A DNA stretch of 64,000 nucleotides, from NCBI RefSeq assembly GCF_002379095.1, contig NZ_NBZV01000013.1:30345-94344 (forward strand), written 5' to 3'. Origin of the DNA: Polaromonas sp. AER18D-145. Its GTDB lineage: Bacteria; Pseudomonadota; Gammaproteobacteria; Burkholderiales; Burkholderiaceae_C. Below the pieces are notes generated by a model that searched no databases, was not told where the DNA came from, and worked only from the letters and a program-made list of their open reading frames with translations. A program made the position numbers and the translations under genes. This document shows positions 35,244 to 42,939 of the stretch, in pieces (position 1 is the stretch's first letter; each line of letters opens with the position of its first letter).

Positions 35244-36359
35244 TTAGGCAAACACGCCCGCGGTGTCCTGCATGCGCGACGACACTTCACCCAGGTGATG
35301 CAGGGTGTCGCCAAAACTCATTTCCATCTGGGTCAGCCGCTTGAAATAGTGGCTGACGATGTATTCGTCGGTCACGCCGATGCCGCCATGCAGCTGCACC
35401 GCCTGCTGGCCGACAAAACGCATGGAGACGCCGAGCTGGTACTTGGCACGGGCCATGGCGGCGCGGCGTTCTGCGGCCGGCGCGTTGAGCTTGAGCGAGG
35501 CGTAATAACTCATGGAGCGGGCCAGCTCCAGCTGCATCTTCATGTCGGCCACGCGGTGGCGCAGCGCCTGGAAGCTGCTGATCACCACGCCGAACTGTTT
35601 GCGCGTGTTCATGTACTCGACGGTGATGGCCAGGGTCTTGTCCATCACGCCGACGGCTTCGGCGCAGGTGGCGGCGATGCCGATGTCGGTGGCATGCTCC
35701 AGCGCGGCCAGGCCGTCCAGCGTGATCAGTGTGGCCGGCGCGTCCTTGAGCAGCACGTCGGCCGCGCGGCCGCCGTCCTGCGTGCCGTAGCCGCGGGTGG
35801 TGACGCCCTTGGCCGTGCGCTCGACCAGGAACAGGGCGATCTTGCCGTTGGCCTGCGCCGGGACGATGAAGGCATCAGCCTGGTCACCGGCAGGCACTAT
35901 GTTTTTGGTAGCTGTCAGCGCCCATCCGGCGCCGGCTGCAGTCGCTTTTGCTTCACACACATCGAGTTGGTAGCGGGCGGCACGCTCCTGCGACGCGAGC
36001 ACCACCAGCGCTTCGCCGCCGGCAATTTTCGGCAGCCAAGCGGCTTTGACGGCTTGTGGGGCATAGGCGGACAACACGGCGCCGGCGATCAGGGCCTGGG
36101 CCAGCGGCTCGAGCACGATGCCGCGACCGAGTTCCTCCATCACGACCATGCCTTCGACCGGGCCCATGCCGAGTCCGCCGTCGTCCTCGGGAATGTAGAG
36201 GCCGGTCAGGCCGAGTTCGGCCAGCTGGCCGTAAGCCTCGCGCGAGAAACCGCCGGCCTTGGCAATGCCGCGGCGGCGCTCGAAGTCGTAAGCCTTGGCG
36301 ACCCACTTGCCCACGGCATCGCGCAGTTGTTCCTGGTCGTCGGTGAAATCGAAATCCAT
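35244..36359 (-). CDS. Acyl-CoA dehydrogenase
   Basis: 371 residues from ATG at 36359 (MDFDFTDDQEQLRDAVGKW); the longer open frame runs through a structured intergenic region. The acyl-CoA dehydrogenase fold is recognisable from the N-terminal helical domain (YGQLAELGLTGLYIPEDDGGLGMG) and the C-terminal domain (RKQFGVVISSFQALRHRVADM, QLHGGIGVTDEYIVSHYFKRL). It would oxidise an acyl-CoA thioester using FAD and pass electrons to ETF. It lies downstream of a second acyl-CoA dehydrogenase, as is common for heteromeric or paired dehydrogenases. Family B match at 35898-35951. Confidence 0.92.
   Translation of the reverse strand: MDFDFTDDQEQLRDAVGKWVAKAYDFERRRGIAKAGGFSREAYGQLAELGLTGLYIPEDDGGLGMGPVEGMVVMEELGRGIVLEPLAQALIAGAVLSAYAPQAVKAAWLPKIAGGEALVVLASQERAARYQLDVCEAKATAAGAGWALTATKNIVPAGDQADAFIVPAQANGKIALFLVERTAKGVTTRGYGTQDGGRAADVLLKDAPATLITLDGLAALEHATDIGIAATCAEAVGVMDKTLAITVEYMNTRKQFGVVISSFQALRHRVADMKMQLELARSMSYYASLKLNAPAAERRAAMARAKYQLGVSMRFVGQQAVQLHGGIGVTDEYIVSHYFKRLTQMEMSFGDTLHHLGEVSSRMQDTAGVFA
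35898..35951 (-). repeat. Family B repeat, copy B7 (inside acyl-CoA dehydrogenase)
   Basis: On the minus strand: gactgcagccggcgccggat, then gggcgctgacagctaccaaa and aacata. It encodes ATAAGAGWALTATKN in a surface loop. Confidence 0.55.
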
Positions 36360-36521
36360 GATGTCTCCTAAAAGTATTTGGCAAGGGTCCAGAAATTCAG
36401 CTTTTCGGGATGAAGTGCGAGGCGTCCGGAGCGCAGCAACCGGAATGTACTTGGGTACATGAGGATTGCGAGCACCGCGCAACGAAGCAATTCGCCCGAA
36501 AAATGGATTTATGAAACCTTG
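36360..36521. other. Structured intergenic segment between two acyl-CoA dehydrogenases
   Basis: The centre, near 36415-36490, contains aatgtacttgggtacatgag, with hairpin atgtac-ttgg-gtacat at 36446-36461, surrounded by GC-rich sequence (gcgtccggagcgcagcaacc on one side, gattgcgagcaccgcgcaac on the other). I recall similar sequence between genes in Comamonadaceae. It may be a processing site or a dispersed repeat; no T run, so not a standard terminator. Confidence 0.5.
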
Positions 36522-37703
36522 CTAGCCCAGAACGAACTGCGACACGATGTTGCGTTGGACCTCATTGGACCCGCCGTAAATCGTGGTCTTGCGCATATTG
36601 AAATAGGTCGATGCCAGCGGCGCGTCGGCGGGAATGCCGCCGGGGAAGTCGCCTTGCCAGCCGGCTTCCATGGCTTCCTCGATGAAGGGCAGGCTGAAGG
36701 GGCCGGCGGCCAGCATCATGAGTTCGGTGTAGCGCTGCTGGATCTCGCTGCCGCGGATCTTCAGCAGGCCGGCGATGTCCAGCGAGTTCTTGCCGGACTT
36801 TTCGGCGGAGAGCACGCGCAGCACCAGCATTTCGAGGGCCACCACATCCACTTCCATTTTGGCGATTTCGTCGCGGAAGCGCAGGTCGTCATAAACGCCC
36901 TCGGCCTTGGCGATGCGTTTGAGGCGTTCTAGTTCGCGCTTGGCGCGGTTCACGTCGGCAATGTTGGTGCGCTCGTGGCTGAGCAGGTGTTTGGCGTAAG
37001 TCCAGCCCTTGTTTTCTTCGCCGATCAGGTTCCCGGCCGGGACTTCGACGTTGTCGAACCAGACCTCGTTGACCTCGGCCTCACCGTCGAGCAGCACGAT
37101 GGGCCGCACGGTGACACCGGGCGACTTCATGTCGATCAGCAGAAAGGAAATGCCGGTTTGCGGCTTGCCCTCGGTGCTGGTGCGCACCAGGCAGAAAATC
37201 CACTCGCCGTACTGGCCCAGTGTGGTCCAGGTTTTCTGGCCGTTGACGATGTATTTGTCGCCAACACGTTCGGCGCGGCATTTGACCGAAGCCAGGTCCG
37301 AGCCCGAACCCGGTTCGCTGTAACCCTGGCTCCACCAGACTTCACCGCTGGCAATACCGGGCAGAAAGCGTTTTTGCTGTTCGGGGCTGCCGAAAGCCAT
37401 GATCACCGGCGCCACCATCACCGGGCCAAAAGGCACGACGCGGGGTGCACCGGCGAGTGCGCATTCTTCCTCGAACAGGTGTTTTTGCACCGCGTTCCAG
37501 CCCGGGCCGCCAAATTCCTTGGGCCAGCCATGGCCGAGCCAGCCTTTTTTGCCGAGGATTTTGGCCCAGCGCTGCATGTCGTCGCGGCTCAGTCGCAGGG
37601 CGTTGTGCACCTTGTGCGAAATGTCGGCGGGCAGGTTGGCATGAACCCAGGCGCGAATGTCTTCGCGGAATGTCTGTTCTTCGGGGGTGAAAGCTAGATC
37701 CAT
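36522..37703 (-). CDS. Acyl-CoA dehydrogenase
   Basis: 393 residues, typical length. Motifs: FREDIRAWVHANLP at the N terminus, WSQGYSEPGSGSDLASVKC in the middle, NGQKTWTTLGQYG, and the C-terminal YGGSNEVQRNIVSQFVLG. This is the larger subtype linked to branched or aromatic substrates in heteromeric ACDs. Upstream gene of a likely two-gene unit with the ACD at 35244; the 162-bp gap holds a structured segment. Divergent from an MFS transporter, with a perfect palindrome between them (37769-37784) that is a candidate operator. Confidence 0.93.
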   Translation of the reverse strand: MDLAFTPEEQTFREDIRAWVHANLPADISHKVHNALRLSRDDMQRWAKILGKKGWLGHGWPKEFGGPGWNAVQKHLFEEECALAGAPRVVPFGPVMVAPVIMAFGSPEQQKRFLPGIASGEVWWSQGYSEPGSGSDLASVKCRAERVGDKYIVNGQKTWTTLGQYGEWIFCLVRTSTEGKPQTGISFLLIDMKSPGVTVRPIVLLDGEAEVNEVWFDNVEVPAGNLIGEENKGWTYAKHLLSHERTNIADVNRAKRELERLKRIAKAEGVYDDLRFRDEIAKMEVDVVALEMLVLRVLSAEKSGKNSLDIAGLLKIRGSEIQQRYTELMMLAAGPFSLPFIEEAMEAGWQGDFPGGIPADAPLASTYFNMRKTTIYGGSNEVQRNIVSQFVLG

Positions 37704-37768
37704 AAGATGCGTGTCTCCGTCGGGTTCGAGTTACTGCTGCATTTTTAGCACGGTCGTTCGGAATTTTA

Positions 37769-37784
37769 TGTCCCAGTTGGGACA
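37769..37784. promoter_or_regulatory. Perfect palindrome, candidate operator
   Basis: TGTCCCA-GT-TGGGACA, 7-bp perfect arms, in the 155-bp divergent region between the acyl-CoA dehydrogenase and the MFS gene. cacggtcgttcgg just upstream is another candidate half-site. Confidence 0.6.
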
Positions 37785-37858
37785 AATAGCGAGCGATTCC
37801 GCCTAGCAGAATCGGGCGCGGACCAGCGTGTCGTCGCGCCCCGGATAATCACCCCACT

Positions 37859-39046
37859 TTGCCTTCCTACCGCACCATCATCAGCGCCCTCAGTGTCGGC
37901 CAGATTCTTGTCTGGGCCATCATGTATTACGGCTTTTCGTCCTTCGTGTTGCCCATGCAGCGCGACATGGGCTGGAGCCAGCCCGACATCATGGGGGCGT
38001 TCACGCTGGGCCTGATGGTCTGGGGCCTGGCGACCTATGCGGTCGGCGCGGCGATTGACCGCGGCCGCGGACGCGCCGTGCTGACCGGCGGGGCGCTGCT
38101 CGGTGCCGCCGGCTGTGCACTTTGGTCGCAGGCCTACAGCCTGCCGCTGCTGTATGCGGCATGGGCGCTGCTCGGACTGGCGATGGCGATGACGCTGTAT
38201 GAGCCTGCCTTCAGCGAGATCACCAAACGTTTCCCTGACCGCTACCGCCAGGGCATCACCACCATCACGCTGGTCGGGGGATTTGCCAGCACGCTGTCCT
38301 TTCCCGCGGTGGCCTGGCTGCTGCTCACGCTGGGCTGGCGGCCCGCGCTGCTGGTGATGGCCGGCGTGCTGCTGCTGGTGGCGCCGCTGCATGCCTGGGT
38401 GCTGCGCGGCCCCTGGAAACGCCCCGCCATGCCCGGCGGCGCTCCAGTGGAAGTGGCGCAGGACCAGGCCACGCTGCGCCAAGCCATGCAGGGCCGCACC
38501 TTCTGGCTGCTGACCGCCACCTTCACGCTGTACGCCTTTGCGCTGTCCACCGTGTGGGCGCACCTGATGCCGGCGTTCGAGTCGCGCGGGCTGTCGCAGA
38601 CCGAGGCGGTGGCTGTCATGGTCTGGTTCGGACCGGCGCAGGTGGCCGGGCGTTTTGCCTTTTTGTGGCTGGGGCGGCCGCTGAGCCACCGCAGCCTCGG
38701 GCTCATGGTGCTGGCGCTGTTTCCGCTGGCCCTGATGGTGTTTGTGCTGGGCCGCCAGCCCCTGGTGCTGGTGGGCTTTGCCGTGCTGTTTGGGGTGGCC
38801 AACGGCCTGATCACCATCGTGCGCAGCAACATCGTGCCGGACTTCTATGGCCGCGAACATGTGGGGCGCATCAGCGGCGCGATGTCGGGCATTGCGCTGT
38901 GCACCCGCGCGGCGGCGCCTTTCCTGACTGCCTGGGCCTTGCTGGGGCTGGGCGGCTACACCGGGCTGCTCTGGCTGCTGGTCGGCATGGGCGTGGTGAC
39001 GCTGGCGCTGTTTGCCCTGGCCAGGCCGCCGCAGCCGCGCTCGTGA
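37859..39046 (+). CDS. MFS transporter
   Basis: 395 residues from a TTG at 37859; the first ATG in frame (37925) would remove half of helix 1. Twelve membrane helices; MQRDMGWSQPDIMGAFTLGLMVWGL matches the oxalate/formate or monocarboxylate-type MFS group, and the loop motif between helices 2 and 3 is DRGRGRAVL. Inner membrane. The divergent arrangement with acyl-CoA dehydrogenases suggests transport of an acid that they degrade, but this is inference. The purN start follows 20 bp after its stop. Confidence 0.85.
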   Translation: MPSYRTIISALSVGQILVWAIMYYGFSSFVLPMQRDMGWSQPDIMGAFTLGLMVWGLATYAVGAAIDRGRGRAVLTGGALLGAAGCALWSQAYSLPLLYAAWALLGLAMAMTLYEPAFSEITKRFPDRYRQGITTITLVGGFASTLSFPAVAWLLLTLGWRPALLVMAGVLLLVAPLHAWVLRGPWKRPAMPGGAPVEVAQDQATLRQAMQGRTFWLLTATFTLYAFALSTVWAHLMPAFESRGLSQTEAVAVMVWFGPAQVAGRFAFLWLGRPLSHRSLGLMVLALFPLALMVFVLGRQPLVLVGFAVLFGVANGLITIVRSNIVPDFYGREHVGRISGAMSGIALCTRAAAPFLTAWALLGLGGYTGLLWLLVGMGVVTLALFALARPPQPRS

Positions 39047-39066
39047 TCGCGATAATCCCTGTACCC

Positions 39067-39675
39067 ATGCCAAACCTGATGCCACGCCAGCCCAAAAACA
39101 TCGTGATCCTGATCTCGGGCAGCGGCTCGAACATGGTGGCCATCGTCCGGGCCGCGCAGGCGCAGCACTGGCAGCAGCAGTTTGGTGCCCGTGTGGCCGC
39201 GGTGATCAGCAACCGGCCCGACGCGGCCGGGCTGCAGCTCGCGCAGTCGCTGGGCGTGGCCACGCAGGTCCTGAGCCACCAGGCGTTTGCCACGCGCGAA
39301 GCCTTTGATGCGGCGCTGATGGAACTGATCGACGCCCACCAGCCCGCGCTGGTGGTGCTGGCCGGGTTCATGCGCATCCTCACGCCCGGGTTTGTCAGGC
39401 ACTACGCGGGACGGCTGGTCAACATCCACCCGTCATTGCTGCCGGCTTTCACCGGCCTGAACACGCACCAGCGCGCCATCGATGCGGGCTGTCTGGACGC
39501 CGGCTGCACGGTGCACCAGGTCACCGCGGAGCTGGACCATGGCCCCATCCTGGCGCAGGCGGTCGTGCCGGTGCTGCCGGACGACACGGCGGACACACTG
39601 GCCGCGCGCGTGCTGGTGCAGGAGCACCAGCTGTACCCCCAGGCGGTGAAGGCCTGGCTGCAGAGCCAGCCCTGA
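39067..39675 (+). CDS. purN: Phosphoribosylglycinamide formyltransferase
   Basis: 202 residues from ATG at 39067. PurN signatures: VILISGSGSNMVAIV at the N terminus, the LAGFMRILTPGFV block, and NIHPSLLPAFTG with the catalytic Asn-His, then GCTVHQVTAELDHGPI with the catalytic Asp. Uses 10-formyl-tetrahydrofolate to formylate GAR in de novo purine synthesis in the cytoplasm. It is not in an operon with other pur genes here. Confidence 0.95.
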   Translation: MPNLMPRQPKNIVILISGSGSNMVAIVRAAQAQHWQQQFGARVAAVISNRPDAAGLQLAQSLGVATQVLSHQAFATREAFDAALMELIDAHQPALVVLAGFMRILTPGFVRHYAGRLVNIHPSLLPAFTGLNTHQRAIDAGCLDAGCTVHQVTAELDHGPILAQAVVPVLPDDTADTLAARVLVQEHQLYPQAVKAWLQSQP

Positions 39676-39692
39676 ATCGGTTTGGCGTTTTT

Positions 39693-42368
39693 TCAGCCCG
39701 CCTTCAACTGGTGCAACGCCGCCTGGACGATGCTTGACGCATCGACCCCGAAAAAGCTGCGCAGTGCCGCACGCGTGTCGCTGCGGCCGAAACCGTCGGT
39801 GCCCAGCGTCAGGTAGCTGCGGCCGGCCGGCAGGAAGGCGCGGATGCTTTCGGGCACGGCGCGCACATAGTCGGTGGCGGCGATGATGGGGCCTTCGCTG
39901 TCCTTGAGTTGTTGCGCGATGAAGGCCTCCGGTATGGATTCGCCGGCCAGCGCGCGCTGCTGGCAGGCCGCGCCGTCACGTGCGAGTTCGCTCCAGCTGG
40001 TCACGCTGTACACCGTCACGTCCATGCCTTGCTCCGCCAGCTGCTGCGCCGCCTTGATCACCTCGGTCAAAATCGCACCGGAGCCCAGCAGCGTCACTTT
40101 TTCAAGCTTTTTGGGGTTCTGGCCCTTGTCTGGTTTGCGCGAGTAGCTATTGAATTTATAGCATCCGCGAACAATGCCGGACTCGGCGTCCGGCCGCAGG
40201 TCGGGCTGGGCGTAGTTCTCGTTCATCAGCGTGACGTAGTAAAAAACATCCTGCTGCTCCACCATCATTTCGCGCATGCCCTGGTCGATGATGACAGCGA
40301 GTTCGCAGGCAAAGGCCGGATCGTAGGCCTTGCAGTTGGGAATGGTCGCGGCCACCAGGTGGCTGGAGCCGTCCTGGTGCTGCAGACCTTCGCCGCCCAG
40401 CGTGGTGCGGCCCGAGGTGGCGCCCAGCAAAAAGCCGCGGGCACGCTGGTCGGCGGCGGCCCAGATCTGGTCGCCCACGCGCTGGAAGCCGAACATCGAG
40501 TAGTAGATGTAGAAGGGCAGCATCGCCAGCCCGTGCACGCTGTAGCTGGTGGCGGCAGCTGTCCAGCTGGCCAGCGCGCCGGCTTCGCTGATGCCTTCCT
40601 CGAGGATCTGGCCGTCGAGGGCTTCGCGGTAGCTGAGCACCGAGCCGATGTCCTCGGGCGCGTACTTCTGGCCGACGCTCGAATAAATGCCGACCTGCTT
40701 GAACAGGTTGGCCATGCCGAAGGTGCGCGCCTCGTCGGCGACGATGGGCACGATGCGTGGCCCCAGCGCCTGGTCCTTGAGCAGACCGCCCAGCATGCGC
40801 ACAAAGGCCATGGTGGTGCTCATCTCCTTGCCGTCGGCGGCCAGCGCAAAGTTCGCGTACACGGTCAGGGTGGGGACAGTGACGGTGTTGACGCTGGTTT
40901 CGCGTTTGGGCAGATAACCGCCCAGCGCGGCGCGCCGGGCGTGCAGGTACTGCATTTCCGGGCTGTCTGCGGCCGGCTTGTAAAACGTCAACTGCCTGGC
41001 CTGTTCGTCGCTGAGCGGCAGGTTGAAGCGGTTGCGGAATTCGAGCAGATCGTTTTCGTCGAACTTCTTCTGCGAATGCGTGGTCATCTTGCCCTGGCCG
41101 GCGCTGCCCATGCCATAACCTTTTTTGGTGTGCGCCAGGATCACCGTCGGCTGGCCGGTGTGGTTCGCGGCGGCGGCATAGGCGGCATGGATTTTCACCA
41201 GGTCGTGGCCGCCGCGTTTGAGCCGGTCGATCTGCTCGTCGGTCATGCCCTGCGCCAGCCGGGCGAGCTCCTCGTTCTGGCCGAAGAAGTTGTCGCGGTT
41301 GAAGCGCCCGTCCTTGGCGGCGAAAGTCTGCATCTGGCCGTCGACGGTGTGCGCAAAGGCCTGGGTCAGTGCGCCGGTCAGGTCACGTGCGAACAGGCCG
41401 TCCCAGTCGCTGCCCCAGACCAGCTTGATGACGTTCCAGCCGGCGCCGGAAAACAGCTTCTCAAGCTCGTCGATGATGCGGCCGTTGCCGCGCACCGGGC
41501 CGTCCAGGCGCTGCAGGTTGCAGTTGACGACCCAGACCAGGTTGTCCAGGCCTTCGCGTGCGGCCAGGGTCAGCGCGCTCATGGACTCGGGCTCGTCCAT
41601 CTCGCCGTCACCGAACACGCCCCAGACCTTGCGGCCCGCGCAGTCGAGCAGGCGGCGGTGCGTGAGGTAATGCATGAAACGCGCGTGGTAGATCGAGCTG
41701 ATCGGGCCTATACCCATGGAGCCGGTCGGGAACTGCCAGAAGTCGGGCATCAGGTAAGGGTGCGGGTAACTTGACAGTCCCTGTGCGCCTTGCGTCGCCG
41801 CCGAGAGTTCCTGCCGGTAAAAACCCAGGTCCTTCTCGCTCAGCCGGCCTTCGAGGTAGGCGCGGGCATAGACGCCGGGCGCACTGTGTGGCTGGAAAAA
41901 CACCAGGTCGCCGCGGTGCTGGCCTTGACCCAGCCCCTCGCGGGCATGAAAGAAATGGTTGAAGCCGGTTTCAAACAGGTCGGCCGCGCTCGCGTAACTG
42001 GCAATGTGGCCGCCGAGCTCGGCCGAGCCGCCCGACTCGGCCTGGTTGGCGCGCACCACCATGGCCAGCGCGTTCCAGCGCATCAGCGAGGCCAGCCGTT
42101 CTTCCATGGCCAGATCGCCCGGAAAGACCGGCTGCTCGTTGACGCCCACGGTGTTGACGTAGGGTGTGGCGAGTTCCGGCTTCCAGCCCACGCGTTGCTC
42201 GCGCGCCAGCCGCGCCAGTTCATCGAGCAGGTAACGCGCCCGGGACGGGCCTTGCGTTGCTGCCAGTGCCATGAAGGCTTCGCGCCACTCGGCGGTTTCC
42301 TGGGGATCGGTGTCGGGTACGGGCATGGCAGGCTGCTGCAGGGCGTGAAGGGGGACGGGTGCATTCAT
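39693..42368 (-). CDS. aceE: Pyruvate dehydrogenase E1 component (homodimeric)
   Basis: 891 residues from ATG at 42368 (MNAPVPLHALQ); the longer frame overlaps the divergent Lrp gene. E1-type thiamine diphosphate motif GDGEMDEPES is present, as are FGFQRVGDQIWAAADQRARGFLLGATSGRTTLGGEGLQHQDG and the C-terminal SYLTLGTDGFGRSDTRAALR. It decarboxylates pyruvate and acetylates the lipoyl domain of E2. E2 and E3 genes are not in the window. A family B copy (40108-40163) encodes about ten extra residues (near NSYSRKPDKGQNPKK) between two conserved strands. The divergent lrp gene is a likely regulator. Confidence 0.95.
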   Translation of the reverse strand: MNAPVPLHALQQPAMPVPDTDPQETAEWREAFMALAATQGPSRARYLLDELARLAREQRVGWKPELATPYVNTVGVNEQPVFPGDLAMEERLASLMRWNALAMVVRANQAESGGSAELGGHIASYASAADLFETGFNHFFHAREGLGQGQHRGDLVFFQPHSAPGVYARAYLEGRLSEKDLGFYRQELSAATQGAQGLSSYPHPYLMPDFWQFPTGSMGIGPISSIYHARFMHYLTHRRLLDCAGRKVWGVFGDGEMDEPESMSALTLAAREGLDNLVWVVNCNLQRLDGPVRGNGRIIDELEKLFSGAGWNVIKLVWGSDWDGLFARDLTGALTQAFAHTVDGQMQTFAAKDGRFNRDNFFGQNEELARLAQGMTDEQIDRLKRGGHDLVKIHAAYAAAANHTGQPTVILAHTKKGYGMGSAGQGKMTTHSQKKFDENDLLEFRNRFNLPLSDEQARQLTFYKPAADSPEMQYLHARRAALGGYLPKRETSVNTVTVPTLTVYANFALAADGKEMSTTMAFVRMLGGLLKDQALGPRIVPIVADEARTFGMANLFKQVGIYSSVGQKYAPEDIGSVLSYREALDGQILEEGISEAGALASWTAAATSYSVHGLAMLPFYIYYSMFGFQRVGDQIWAAADQRARGFLLGATSGRTTLGGEGLQHQDGSSHLVAATIPNCKAYDPAFACELAVIIDQGMREMMVEQQDVFYYVTLMNENYAQPDLRPDAESGIVRGCYKFNSYSRKPDKGQNPKKLEKVTLLGSGAILTEVIKAAQQLAEQGMDVTVYSVTSWSELARDGAACQQRALAGESIPEAFIAQQLKDSEGPIIAATDYVRAVPESIRAFLPAGRSYLTLGTDGFGRSDTRAALRSFFGVDASSIVQAALHQLKAG
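40108..40163 (+). repeat. Family B repeat, copy B8 (inside aceE)
   Basis: tttttggggttctggccctt, then tgtctggtttgcgcgagtag and ctattgaatttatagc. Compared with the family, aceE appears about ten residues longer here, as if the copy was inserted. Confidence 0.72.
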
Positions 42369-42447
42369 GCCCTCCAATATAGGCCGGTTGGCACCACATG
42401 AGCTGTCAAAATACGTCGCCAGAGATCTGTTTGACGGCATAAAATGC

Positions 42448-42466
42448 TTCAAATTGTTGATTTGAA
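42448..42466. promoter_or_regulatory. Candidate operator of the lrp/aceE divergent region
   Basis: TTCAAAT-TGTTG-ATTTGAA, a perfect 7-bp inverted repeat 5 bp upstream of the Lrp gene start and about 80 bp from the aceE start. Its position and A/T-rich arms suit an Lrp-family site, probably used for autoregulation. Confidence 0.6.
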
Positions 42467-42471
42467 AAGCC

Positions 42472-42939
42472 ATGAAGCTGGATGCACTGGATTTACGGAT
42501 ACTCGACGAGTTGCAGCGCGATGGCGCGCTGTCCAATGTGGAGCTGGCCAGGCGCGTGCATTTGAGCCCATCGCCCTGCCTGGCCCGGGTCAAGGCGCTG
42601 GAGGCGGCCAGGGTGATCGACCGTTACGTGGCGATCGCCAGTGCCGCGGCGCTGGGGCTGGGCTTGAGTGTGTTCATTTCCATCAGCCTGCGCTCGCAAA
42701 ACAAGGACTCGCTCGCCGAGTTCGAGCGGCGCATTGCCGAGCATGACGAGGTGATGGAGTGTTACCTCATGACGGGCGACAGCGACTACCTGATCCGGGT
42801 GGCCGTGGCCGACATCGCGGCGCTCGAAAAATTCATCCTTGAGCAGCTCACGCCGATTCCGGGCATTGAAAAAATACGCTCGAGCTTTGCGCTCAAGCAG
42901 GTGCGCTACAAAACCGCCTTGCCGCTGCCCGCGCCGTGA
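42472..42939 (+). CDS. Lrp/AsnC-family transcriptional regulator
   Basis: 155 residues. N-terminal winged HTH (MKLDALDLRILDELQRDGALSNVELARRVHLSPSPCLARVKALE) and a RAM ligand domain (VMECYLMTGDSDYLIRVAV). This resembles the Lrp-like regulators found beside aceE in Betaproteobacteria. It probably forms octamers that respond to an amino acid or pyruvate-linked metabolite. Its 3' end overlaps the 3' end of the convergent 7TM gene by 34 bp. Confidence 0.92.
   Translation: MKLDALDLRILDELQRDGALSNVELARRVHLSPSPCLARVKALEAARVIDRYVAIASAAALGLGLSVFISISLRSQNKDSLAEFERRIAEHDEVMECYLMTGDSDYLIRVAVADIAALEKFILEQLTPIPGIEKIRSSFALKQVRYKTALPLPAP

Noticed and set aside
39909..41774. 621-residue plus-strand frame opposite aceE
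   Set aside because: Antisense to aceE, no signature motifs; typical GC-rich shadow.
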